A stretch of DNA of 10,314 bases. Source: Acidobacteriota bacterium. Lineage in GTDB: Bacteria > Acidobacteriota > Thermoanaerobaculia > Thermoanaerobaculales > Thermoanaerobaculaceae. The position numbers and the translations under genes were made by a program. Every line of letters starts with the position of its first letter. Within the stretch, counting starts at the first letter, position 1. Under the pieces are notes generated by a model. The model saw only the letters and a program-made list of their open reading frames with translations. It was not told the DNA's origin and searched no databases. The DNA is taken from contig DAIDOU010000303.1 of NCBI GenBank assembly GCA_027458945.1, positions 1-10,314 on the forward strand, given 5' to 3'. This document shows, one piece after another, positions 1-6,558 of this stretch.

Positions 1-104
1 GCCGGCACGGACGACCGCCGCCCGGCGCTCGCGGCCGTCTCGCGCGCCGCGGCCTCGCCTCCGCGCCGTGCGGCCCGCGCCTTCAGCGGCGGACGCCGTG
101 GCAC
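1..104 (-). CDS. Probable start of the next operon gene, truncated by the window edge
   Basis: An open frame starts at a GTG (104-102) and stays open to the window edge, about 34 codons. It has the G/C-rich third positions seen in the neighbouring genes. A GGAGGA sequence at 116-111, inside the last codons of argH, sits 6 nt upstream of this GTG, which is good ribosome-binding-site spacing. A second in-frame GTG at 110 overlaps the argH stop as GTGA, like other junctions in this operon, but it directly abuts the Shine-Dalgarno sequence, so 104 is preferred. The visible N-terminus is rich in Arg and Ala (it begins MPRRPPLKARAARRGG) and shows no recognisable domain. Function unknown. It could equally be non-coding sequence after argH. 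Confidence 0.45.
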   Translation of the reverse strand, partial: MPRRPPLKARAARRGGEAAARETAASAGRRSSVP

Positions 105-106
105 CC

Positions 107-1288
107 TCACTCCTCCCGGGCCCGGCGGTACGCCTCGCGGAACGGGAGCCCGAGCTCGAGCACCATCCGATAGGCGCGCTCCGCCGCCAGGAGCGACGGG
201 TCGACCGCGTCGCGCATCCGCTCCTCGTCGAAGGCGACGAGCGGAAGCGCGTGCGCCAGCAGGCGGGCGCTCGACCGCACCGAGTCGAGGCCGCGAAAGA
301 GCGGCTTCTTGGTCAGCTGCAGGTCGCGGTGGTAGCCGGAGGGCAGCTTCGCGGTGACCGCGAGCAGCTCGACGAGCGCCGCCGCCGCCTCGCCGGAGCG
401 CCCGCGCACCAGCTCGAACAGGTCGGGGTTGCGCTTTTGCGGCAGCATCGAGGAACCGGTCGTGAGCTCGGCCGGCAACTTGACGAAGCCGAACTCGGCG
501 GTCGCGAACAGGCAGAGGTCAGCGGCCAGACGCCCGAGGTCCTGCGCCAGCAGCGCCGCCTCGAACAGCGCGCCGGCTTCCGCCTTGCCGCGCGACAGCT
601 GCACCGCGGTGACCGGCTCGTGCGCGGCCGCGAAGCCGAGCGCGCGGGTCGTCCGTGAGCGGTCGAGCGAGAGCACCGGCACGCCGTACCCCGCCGCCGA
701 GCCGAGCGGGTTGCGGTCGGCGCGCCGGCGCGCGGTGAGCAACCCCTCGGCGTCGTCGCGCAGCTCGCCGGCGTACGCCCCGGCCCAGGCGCCGAGCGTC
801 GTCGGCATCGCGCGCTGCATGTGCGTGTACCCCGGCATGACGAGGGCGCCGCGGCGCTCCGCGATCCCGTCGAGCGCCGCCGCGACCTCTCCCGCGGCGC
901 CCGCGAGTACCGCCAGCTCGTCCTTGAGCCAGAGCCGCAGCGCGGCGAGCACCTGGTCGTTGCGCGAGCGGCCGAGGTGGATGCGCGCCCCCGCCTCCCC
1001 CACGGCCGCCGTCAGGCGGTTCTCCAGCGCCGTGTGTCCGTCCTCTTCCTCGAGCGCGACCCACCACTCGCCGCGCGCGTGCGCGGCGCCGATTTCGGCG
1101 AGCGCGCGCTGCAGCGCGGCGTGGTCGGCCTCGCCGAGGAACCCGGCGGCGGCCAGCATCTCGGCGTGCGCGGCCGAGGCGCGCACGTCGTACGCGACCA
1201 GCCGGTCGTCGAGGGCGTGGTCCTCGCCGGCGGTGAACTCGAGCACGAGCCGGTCGAGCGGCTCGTCGCGGTCCCACAGCCTCGTCAT
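107..1288 (-). CDS. argH: Argininosuccinate lyase
   Basis: Last step of arginine synthesis: cleaves argininosuccinate to arginine and fumarate in the cytosol. It belongs to the fumarase/aspartase superfamily. Visible signatures are GRSRND at 106-111, PGYTHMQRA at 152-160 with the conserved His156, NPLGSAAGYG at 193-202, and the superfamily signature loop GSSMLPQKRNP at 278-288 carrying the catalytic serine region. PSGYHRDLQ at 316-324 also matches the family. The start ATG at 1288 overlaps the argE' stop as ATGA and has GGAGG 5 nt upstream. The protein is 393 residues, shorter than the usual 430-460. It stops just after the LPFREAYRRA segment, where relatives continue for roughly 35-70 residues, so the C-terminal tail is missing. 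All catalytic segments are present, so I infer an active enzyme. The sequence style resembles the Xanthomonas ArgH. Confidence 0.95.
   Translation of the reverse strand: MTRLWDRDEPLDRLVLEFTAGEDHALDDRLVAYDVRASAAHAEMLAAAGFLGEADHAALQRALAEIGAAHARGEWWVALEEEDGHTALENRLTAAVGEAGARIHLGRSRNDQVLAALRLWLKDELAVLAGAAGEVAAALDGIAERRGALVMPGYTHMQRAMPTTLGAWAGAYAGELRDDAEGLLTARRRADRNPLGSAAGYGVPVLSLDRSRTTRALGFAAAHEPVTAVQLSRGKAEAGALFEAALLAQDLGRLAADLCLFATAEFGFVKLPAELTTGSSMLPQKRNPDLFELVRGRSGEAAAALVELLAVTAKLPSGYHRDLQLTKKPLFRGLDSVRSSARLLAHALPLVAFDEERMRDAVDPSLLAAERAYRMVLELGLPFREAYRRAREE
111..116 (-). promoter_or_regulatory. Shine-Dalgarno for the gene after argH
   Basis: GGAGGA on the minus strand lies within the final codons of argH. 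It is 6 nt before the GTG at 104 and 0 nt before the GTG at 110, so it favours 104 as the start of the partial downstream gene. Confidence 0.45.
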
Positions 1289-2379
1289 GCGGCCCTCCCC
1301 TCGCCGAGGAACGAGCGGCCGTCGAGCGCGAGTCGCTCGTAGAAGCGGGCGCCCTCGACCACCTCCTCCTCGAGGATGTACTCGTCGGGGGTGTGCGAGC
1401 GCTCGCTGCGGCCGGGGCCCACCTTGATCCCCGGGATCCCGGTGAAGAACACCAGGTCCGACAGGCCGCGAGAAGCGAACGTCCGCGCCCCCGGGCGCGC
1501 CGCCAGCGCCGCGCGCACCAGCGGGTGGTCCTCGGCGATCTCGTAGGGACGCAGCCGGTTGCTGGCCACCCGCAGCTCGCCGCTCACCGCCGAGCGCAGG
1601 CGCGCCACGATCTCCTCCGGCGCCGGCTCGGGGTTGACGCGCACGTCGAGGATGCACGAAGCCTCGGCCGGGATCACGTTGCGGGCTGTGCCGCCGCGGG
1701 CCATCGTCGGCTCGAGCGTGACCGGTCCGAGCCGGGGGTGGGCGGGGCCGAGCTCCACCGCGTCGAGGGCGACGAGGTCGCGGGCGAGCGTGCGCAGCGC
1801 GTTGGCTGCGCCGAGCGCGCGGCCGTGGGCGGCGTGGCACGCCTGCCCCGTCGCGACCAGCTCGAGCACCACCAGCCCCTTCTGCGCCGTCGCGACGTCG
1901 AGGCCGGTCGGCTCGCCGACGACCGCGGCGGCGGGCCGCAGACCGCGCCGCGCCAGCTCGGGGAGGAGGCGCTCCGTTCCCTTGCTGCCGACCTCCTCCT
2001 CGGCGGCGAGCGCGAGCACGACGCGGACGTCGAGCGCCTCGCCCCGCGCGGCCAGGCGCAGGAACGCCGCCGTCATCGCCGCCGCGGCGCCCTTGGCGTC
2101 GTTGCTGCCGAGGCCGTAGACGCGGCCGTTCTCGACGTCGGGGCGGTGTGGCGGGCGGGTCCACGCGGGCGATGCCGGTACGGTGTCGAGGTGCGAGTTG
2201 AAGCACACGGCCGGACCGCGCCCGGCGACCGCGAACACCGAGTTCTCGAACCGCTCGGCGGCGACGCCGTGCGCCGCGAGGAACCCGGCCACGAAGTCGG
2301 CGAGCGGCCCCTCCCCGCCCGACGGCGACGGGATCGCCACCATCTCGCGGTGGAGCGCGAGGAGCTCGGCGTCGGTCAC
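1285..2379 (-). CDS. argE': N-acyl-L-citrulline deacylase (ArgE'-type M20 metallopeptidase)
   Basis: M20-family zinc hydrolase of 364 residues. The expected metal and catalytic residues are visible: His63 and Asp65 in NSHLDTVP, Asp94 in GLGSNDAKG, Glu128 (general base) and Glu129 in AEEEVGS, Glu156 in VGEPT, and His329 in RSHTPDEY. The central dimerisation/lid domain occupies about 165-280. Family members include acetylornithine deacetylase (ArgE), succinyl-diaminopimelate desuccinylase (DapE) and acetylcitrulline deacetylase (ArgE'). I choose the citrulline-type role because the carbamoyltransferase two genes upstream is of the N-acylornithine-using class, so the product to deacylate would be N-acylcitrulline. 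The FNxHLDTVPxSPxW stretch also resembles the Xanthomonas enzyme. The start is GTG at 2379, overlapping the argB stop as GTGA. The stop overlaps argH by 4 nt. Whether the acyl group is acetyl or succinyl is not determined. Confidence 0.85.
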   Translation of the reverse strand: MTDAELLALHREMVAIPSPSGGEGPLADFVAGFLAAHGVAAERFENSVFAVAGRGPAVCFNSHLDTVPASPAWTRPPHRPDVENGRVYGLGSNDAKGAAAAMTAAFLRLAARGEALDVRVVLALAAEEEVGSKGTERLLPELARRGLRPAAAVVGEPTGLDVATAQKGLVVLELVATGQACHAAHGRALGAANALRTLARDLVALDAVELGPAHPRLGPVTLEPTMARGGTARNVIPAEASCILDVRVNPEPAPEEIVARLRSAVSGELRVASNRLRPYEIAEDHPLVRAALAARPGARTFASRGLSDLVFFTGIPGIKVGPGRSERSHTPDEYILEEEVVEGARFYERLALDGRSFLGEGRAA

Positions 2380-3317
2380 GGCGCGGCCTCGCCTTGCTCC
2401 GCCGCCGGCAGCTCGGCGAGGTCGCGGACGATCAGCGTCCCCGCCCCCTCGTTGGTGAACACCTCCATGAGCAGGGCGTGGTTGGGCTGGTAGCCGACGA
2501 TGTGCACCCGGCGCACGCCGCCGGCGAGCGCCGCGCGCGCCGCGTTGACCTTGGGCACCATGCCGCCCGCCAGGGCGCCGCGGGCCTCCATCGCGGCGAG
2601 CAGCGCGAGGTCGGCGCAGGAGATCATCGAGGCCTTGTCGGCGCGGTCCTCGAGGATCCCCGGCGTCTCGGTGAGGAAGAGCAGCTTTTCGGCGTCGAGG
2701 GCGCAGGCCAGGCTCGCCGCCACGGTGTCGGCGTTGACGTTGAGGACGCGGCCGTCGTCGTCCGCGGCGAGCGGGCTCACGACCGGGACGTACCCGGCGT
2801 CGAGCAGGCGCAGCAGCACCGCCGCGTCGACGCCGGTGATGTCGCCGACCTCGCCGTAGTCCACGACCTCGCGCTGACCCCCGTCCTCGACCTCCACCGG
2901 GGGCCGGCGCGCCGCCCGCACCAGGGCGGCGTCCACGCCCGACACCCCGATCGCCGGGAGGTGGACCGCGCGGCACGCCGCCAGCACCGCGGTGCTCACC
3001 GTGCCGTTGAGCGTCATCACGACGGCCTCGAGCGCCTCCGGCGAGGTCACCCGGCGGCCGCCGACGAAGCGCGTCGCGACCCCCAGGCGGCTCGCGAGCG
3101 CGGTGGACTGCGGCCCGCCCCCGTGCACGAGCACGACGCGGATGCCGACCTCGCGCAGGACGTTGACCTGCTCGGCCAGCCGCCGCAGCACCGCGGCGTC
3201 GGTGCTCGCGGCGCCGCCCAGCTTGATCACGAACACGCGCCCCTTGTACAGCCGGATGTACGGCAGCGCGCGGGTCAGGCCCGCCATTGCAGCCTCGCGG
3301 TCGAACGGTCCGGTCAT
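2376..3317 (-). CDS. argB: N-acetylglutamate kinase (N-acylglutamate kinase)
   Basis: Amino-acid-kinase-family enzyme, 313 residues. It phosphorylates the gamma-carboxylate of N-acylglutamate, the second step of the pathway and commonly its control point. Visible signatures: IKLGG at 31-35, VHGGGP at 64-69 (substrate and phosphate loop), FVGGRRVTS at 84-92, NVNAD at 193-197, GGMVPKV at 251-257, and a C-terminal HALLMEVFTNEGAGT at 280-294. A segment LTRALPYIRLYKG (14-26) precedes the first strand. This resembles the N-terminal helix of arginine-inhibited hexameric kinases, so feedback inhibition by arginine is a reasonable inference. The start ATG at 3317 overlaps the argF' stop as ATGA and follows a GGGGAGG sequence. 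A longer upstream reading frame lies inside argF' and is not used. The stop overlaps the argE' GTG. Confidence 0.95.
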   Translation of the reverse strand: MTGPFDREAAMAGLTRALPYIRLYKGRVFVIKLGGAASTDAAVLRRLAEQVNVLREVGIRVVLVHGGGPQSTALASRLGVATRFVGGRRVTSPEALEAVVMTLNGTVSTAVLAACRAVHLPAIGVSGVDAALVRAARRPPVEVEDGGQREVVDYGEVGDITGVDAAVLLRLLDAGYVPVVSPLAADDDGRVLNVNADTVAASLACALDAEKLLFLTETPGILEDRADKASMISCADLALLAAMEARGALAGGMVPKVNAARAALAGGVRRVHIVGYQPNHALLMEVFTNEGAGTLIVRDLAELPAAEQGEAAP

Positions 3318-4324
3318 GCCCCCTCCCCGGCCAGCATCTCGAGCAGCAGCGCCTTCTGCGCGTGCAGCCGGTTGCCGGCCTGGCGCACGACGACGCTGCG
3401 CGGCCCATCGAGCACCTCGTCGGTCACCTTCACGTTGCGCCGCACCGGCAGGCAGTGCATGAAGCGGGCCCCGGGCGCCGCGCTCCGGTACCACGCCTCC
3501 GACACGCACCACTCGCGCAACCCGGCGCGCACCGGCGCCTCCTCGGCCGGGCGGCCGTAGAACGCCGGCGCCGCCCACGACTTGGCGTAGACGACGTGGG
3601 CGCCGGTCATCGCGGCCTCACGGTCGGAGCTCTCGGTGACGCTGCCGCCGCTGCGCGCCGCCCAGGCCCGGGCGCGCGCCATGACCGACTCGGGGAGCCC
3701 GTACCCCTCCGGCCGCAGGACCGTCACCTGCATCCCGCGCCGCGCCGCCATCGCCAGCGCCGAGGCCGGCACCGCGTACGGCAGCGGCCGCGGGTGCCAC
3801 ACCCACGACAGCACGAAGCGGCCGCCGTGGCGTGGGACCTCGAGGTCGTCGAGCGTCTTCCAGTCGGCCAGCACCTGGCACGGGTGCGACGCGGCCGACT
3901 CCAGGTTGACGAACGGCACCGGCGAGAGCGCCGCCATCGCGCGGATCACGCCGTCGGCGAGATCCTCGCCGAGCTCCTTGCCGCGCGCGAAGCAGCGCAC
4001 CGCGAGCGCGTCCGCGTACTGCGCCAGCACCGGGATCGCCTCGCGCACGTGCTCGGCCGCGTCGCCGTCCATCACGACGCCGTCGCGGGTCTCGAGCTGC
4101 CACGAGCCCTGGCCGGGCGCGATCACGAACGAGGTGCCGCCGAGCTGGGCGACGCCGGCCTGCATCGAGGCCAGCGTGCGCAGCGACGGGTTCATGAACA
4201 GGAGCGCCACGATGCGCCCGCGCAGCGCGTCGGAGAGCGGCCGGCGCTCCAGCTCGCCGGCGCGGGCGAGCACCGCCTCGAGGCGGTCGGCGGAGAGGTC
4301 GTCGAGGTCGAGGAAGCTCTTCAT
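3314..4324 (-). CDS. argF': N-acylornithine carbamoyltransferase (acetyl-/succinylornithine type)
   Basis: Transfers the carbamoyl group from carbamoyl phosphate to the side-chain amine of N-acylated ornithine, giving N-acylcitrulline. 336 residues. Carbamoyl-phosphate elements: FMNPSLRT at 43-50, HPCQ at 147-150, HCLPVRR at 290-296. Features specific to the acylornithine class: Trp75 in QGSWQLE, VMDGD at 84-88, a proline-rich loop HPRPLPYAVP at 177-186 in place of the ornithine-binding SMG loop of ordinary ArgF, and VYAKSW at 245-250. Position 90, Pro in Bacteroides fragilis succinylornithine and Glu (92) in Xanthomonas acetylornithine enzymes, is Ala here (codon 4057-4055 GCC). The proline-rich loop matches the succinyl type, whereas Lys299 matches the Xanthomonas lysine reported as reversibly carboxylated. 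The residue after SLRT is Leu instead of the usual Arg. The start ATG at 4324 overlaps the argD stop as ATGA, with AAGGAG 8 nt upstream. Class is confident; acyl specificity is open. Confidence 0.92.
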   Translation of the reverse strand: MKSFLDLDDLSADRLEAVLARAGELERRPLSDALRGRIVALLFMNPSLRTLASMQAGVAQLGGTSFVIAPGQGSWQLETRDGVVMDGDAAEHVREAIPVLAQYADALAVRCFARGKELGEDLADGVIRAMAALSPVPFVNLESAASHPCQVLADWKTLDDLEVPRHGGRFVLSWVWHPRPLPYAVPASALAMAARRGMQVTVLRPEGYGLPESVMARARAWAARSGGSVTESSDREAAMTGAHVVYAKSWAAPAFYGRPAEEAPVRAGLREWCVSEAWYRSAAPGARFMHCLPVRRNVKVTDEVLDGPRSVVVRQAGNRLHAQKALLLEMLAGEGA

Positions 4325-5475
4325 CCGTTCATCTCCTTGAGCGCAGCCACCAGCTCGTCGACGTGCGCGTCCTCCAGGATCAGCGGCGGCAGCAGGCGGA
4401 CCACGTGCGCATCGGCGCTGCCGCCGGCGAGGATCCGCCGCTCGCGCAGCCGCGCGAGCACCTCCTTGGCGGGGGGGGCGGTGCGCAGGCCGAGGAGGAA
4501 CCCCATCCCCTGCACCGCCGTGACCGGGCCGGTCACGCACTCCCGTTGCAGCCGCGCCGACAGGCGGCGGACGCGCTCAAGCAACCCGTCACGCTCGATC
4601 GTCGCGATCACGGCCTCGACCAGCGCCATCGCCAGCGGCCCGCCGCCGAACGTGGTGCCGAGGGCGCCCTTGCGGATCCCGGCCGCCAGCCCCTCCCCGA
4701 CGAGGACGGCCCCGGCCGGAAAGCCGCCGGCGAGCCCCTTCGCGGTGGTGAGCAGGTCGGGGAGGATGCCGTGCGCCTGCGCCGCGAACGGGTGTCCCGT
4801 CCGCCCCATGCCGCACTGCACCTCGTCGAAGACCAGCAGCGCGCCGGCCGCCGTTGCGGTCTCCCGCGCCGCGGCCAGGAACCCACGCGACAGCGCCCGC
4901 GCCCCGGCGACCCCCTGCACCGGCTCGACGATCACGGCCGCAACGTCGCCGGTCACGGCGGCGGCAAGCGCCGCGGCGTCGTCGAACGGCACCCAGCTCA
5001 CCGCGAACGGCTGCGACGGGAAGCCGTACCAGCGCTCGTGCCCGGCGGTCACCGCGCCGGCGGCCGCGGTGCGGCCGTGAAAGGCGCCCTCCACCGCGAC
5101 GACGCGCGCCCGGCCGCTGGCGGCGAACGCGATGCGTAGCGCGTTCTCGTTCGCCTCCGCGCCGGAGTTGACGAAAAACGCCCGCGTCAAGCCGGGCGGG
5201 CCGAAGCGCACCAGGCTCGCCGCCGCCCGTTCGCGCACGTCGAGCGGCACGACGTTCGACTGAAAGAAGAGCGTCCGCGCCTGGCGGTCGAGCGCCGCGA
5301 CCAGCGCCGGGTGGCCGTAGCCGAGCAGCGCGACGGCGTGGCCGCCGTAGAAGTCGAGGTAGCGCTCGCCGCTCGCGGTGAACAGCGTCGCGCCCTCGCC
5401 GCGCACGGGGCGCAGGGCGAGTTGGTCGAACACGTCGAGCAGCGCCGAGGCCCCGGGTTCGTTCGCCTCCGTCAT
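4321..5475 (-). CDS. argD: N-acetylornithine (acylornithine) aminotransferase
   Basis: PLP-dependent class III (fold type I) aminotransferase of 384 residues. It converts N-acylglutamate semialdehyde plus glutamate to N-acylornithine plus 2-oxoglutarate. Visible: YLDFYGGHAV at 39-48, NSGAEANE at 103-110 (PLP phosphate contact), AFHGRT at 131-136, VIVEPVQG at 181-188, VFDEVQCGMGRTG at 215-227 with Asp217 contacting the pyridine nitrogen, TTAKGLAGG at 243-251 with Lys246 as the Schiff-base lysine, and TTFGG at 274-278. The YLDxYGGHAV form resembles the Bacteroides ArgD as I recall it. Two in-frame ATGs exist. The one at 5475 has GGAGG at a 5-nt spacing, while the one at 5487 overlaps that Shine-Dalgarno, so 5475 is chosen. 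This leaves 15 nt after argC, the only non-overlapping internal junction in the operon. Succinyl-DAP or other acylornithine-like substrates are also common in this family. Confidence 0.94.
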   Translation of the reverse strand: MTEANEPGASALLDVFDQLALRPVRGEGATLFTASGERYLDFYGGHAVALLGYGHPALVAALDRQARTLFFQSNVVPLDVRERAAASLVRFGPPGLTRAFFVNSGAEANENALRIAFAASGRARVVAVEGAFHGRTAAAGAVTAGHERWYGFPSQPFAVSWVPFDDAAALAAAVTGDVAAVIVEPVQGVAGARALSRGFLAAARETATAAGALLVFDEVQCGMGRTGHPFAAQAHGILPDLLTTAKGLAGGFPAGAVLVGEGLAAGIRKGALGTTFGGGPLAMALVEAVIATIERDGLLERVRRLSARLQRECVTGPVTAVQGMGFLLGLRTAPPAKEVLARLRERRILAGGSADAHVVRLLPPLILEDAHVDELVAALKEMNG

Positions 5476-5480
5476 CGATC

Positions 5481-5485
5481 CCTCC
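5481..5485 (-). promoter_or_regulatory. Shine-Dalgarno deciding the argD start
   Basis: GGAGG on the minus strand ends 5 nt before the ATG at 5475. It shares its first base with the alternative ATG at 5487-5485, which therefore has no separate ribosome-binding site of its own. The shorter argD start is supported. Confidence 0.6.
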
Positions 5486-5490
5486 ATCGC

Positions 5491-6558
5491 TCAGTGCCAG
5501 CCGATCCCGGCCAGGTTGAGGCCGGCGCTCTCCTCGAACCCGAGCAGGCGGTTCATCCACTGCACCCCGCCGCCGGCGGCGCCCTTGACCAGGTTGTCGA
5601 TCACCGAGGTCACCACCGCGGTGCGGCCGCGCGTCGCGACGCCGATGCGGCAGGCGTTCGTGCCGACCACTTCGTTGAGTCGCGGCTGCGCCGTCGTGAC
5701 GCGCACGAACGGGGCGCCCACGTAGAACTCGGCGAGCGCGGCGGCGAGCGCCGGGGCGGGCATCGGCTCGACGAGCTGCATCCTGACCGTCGCGAGGATC
5801 CCGCGCACGAACGGGCCCGAGTGCGGCACGAACTCCACCTCCGGCTCGACCCCGCCGCACGCCGGGGCGAGCAGCATCGCCATCTCCGGCTCGTGCCGGT
5901 GCGCGAGCGGCGAGTAGGCGACGAGGTTGCCGCTGCGCTCCGGGTGGTGCGTCCCCGGCCCCGGGGTCCGGCCGCTCCCCGAGCTCCCGGTCACCGCGGA
6001 GACGAAGACGCCGCCCGCGGCCAGACCGAGGGCGTACAGGGGGTACGCCGCGAGCACGACCGCCGTCGTGAAGCAGCCCGGCTGCGCCGCGTGCTCCGGC
6101 GCCCGGCCCCGGTGGTGCTCGGGGACGGCGCAGACGAAGGCGCCAGCGCGGCCCGGCGCGCCGTGCGCCTGGCCGTAGATGCGGGCGAAGCGCTCGGGGT
6201 CGGCGAAGCGGAAGTCGGCCGACAGGTCCACCGCGTGCGCTTCGGCGCCCGCCGCCTCCGCCGCGGCCAGCGCCGCGTCGACGAGCGGCGCCGTGGTCCC
6301 GTGCGGCGTCGCCGCGAACAGCGCCACCCGCCCGCCGCCGGAAAGGTGCGCCGGCAGCCGCTCGGCCGCCTCGAAGCGCAGCTCGGGCGGCAGCACCGCG
6401 GCCAGGTGCGGGAACGACGCCGCCACCTGGGCGCCCGCCTGGCTCGTCGAGACCACGGCCGCGATCCGCAGGCGCGGATGCCCGGCCAGGAGCCGCAGCA
6501 GCTCGCCGGCGACGTAGCCGCTGCCGCCGAGCACGATCGCCGGCACCGGCTCAGGCAT
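5491..6558 (-). CDS. argC: N-acetyl-gamma-glutamyl-phosphate reductase
   Basis: NADPH-dependent reductase of the aspartate-semialdehyde-dehydrogenase-like family, 355 residues. It converts N-acylglutamyl phosphate to the semialdehyde. The N-terminal Rossmann fold carries GGSGYVAGELLRLL at 11-24. The acyl-enzyme cysteine is Cys162 in QPGCFTTA, and the conserved histidine cluster is AHRHEPEM at 219-226. SGSGRTPGPGTH at 193-204 and LVKGAAGGGVQWMN at 323-336 are further family signatures. Length is normal for the family. The start ATG at 6558 overlaps the stop of the P-loop gene by 8 nt (ATGCCTGA), and GGAG lies 6 nt upstream. It acts directly after ArgB and before ArgD, both downstream in the same transcript. 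Confidence 0.95.
   Translation of the reverse strand: MPEPVPAIVLGGSGYVAGELLRLLAGHPRLRIAAVVSTSQAGAQVAASFPHLAAVLPPELRFEAAERLPAHLSGGGRVALFAATPHGTTAPLVDAALAAAEAAGAEAHAVDLSADFRFADPERFARIYGQAHGAPGRAGAFVCAVPEHHRGRAPEHAAQPGCFTTAVVLAAYPLYALGLAAGGVFVSAVTGSSGSGRTPGPGTHHPERSGNLVAYSPLAHRHEPEMAMLLAPACGGVEPEVEFVPHSGPFVRGILATVRMQLVEPMPAPALAAALAEFYVGAPFVRVTTAQPRLNEVVGTNACRIGVATRGRTAVVTSVIDNLVKGAAGGGVQWMNRLLGFEESAGLNLAGIGWH

Noticed and set aside
1285..2379. Succinyl-diaminopimelate desuccinylase (DapE)
   Set aside because: The M20 motifs alone cannot exclude it. The position between argB and argH, the presence of ArgF' and the Xanthomonas ArgE'-like HLDTVPxSPxW stretch favour the citrulline deacylase role.
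3314..4324. Ordinary ornithine carbamoyltransferase (ArgF/OTC)
   Set aside because: The SMG-type ornithine loop is absent and is replaced by a proline-rich HPRPLPYAVP loop. Trp75 and the VMDGD segment are specific to the N-acylornithine class.
3287..5080. Long plus-strand open frame of 597 codons opposite argB, argF' and argD
   Set aside because: It is antisense to three well-supported genes. Its translation is low-complexity and rich in Arg, His and Ala with no motifs. Such frames are expected in DNA of this GC content.
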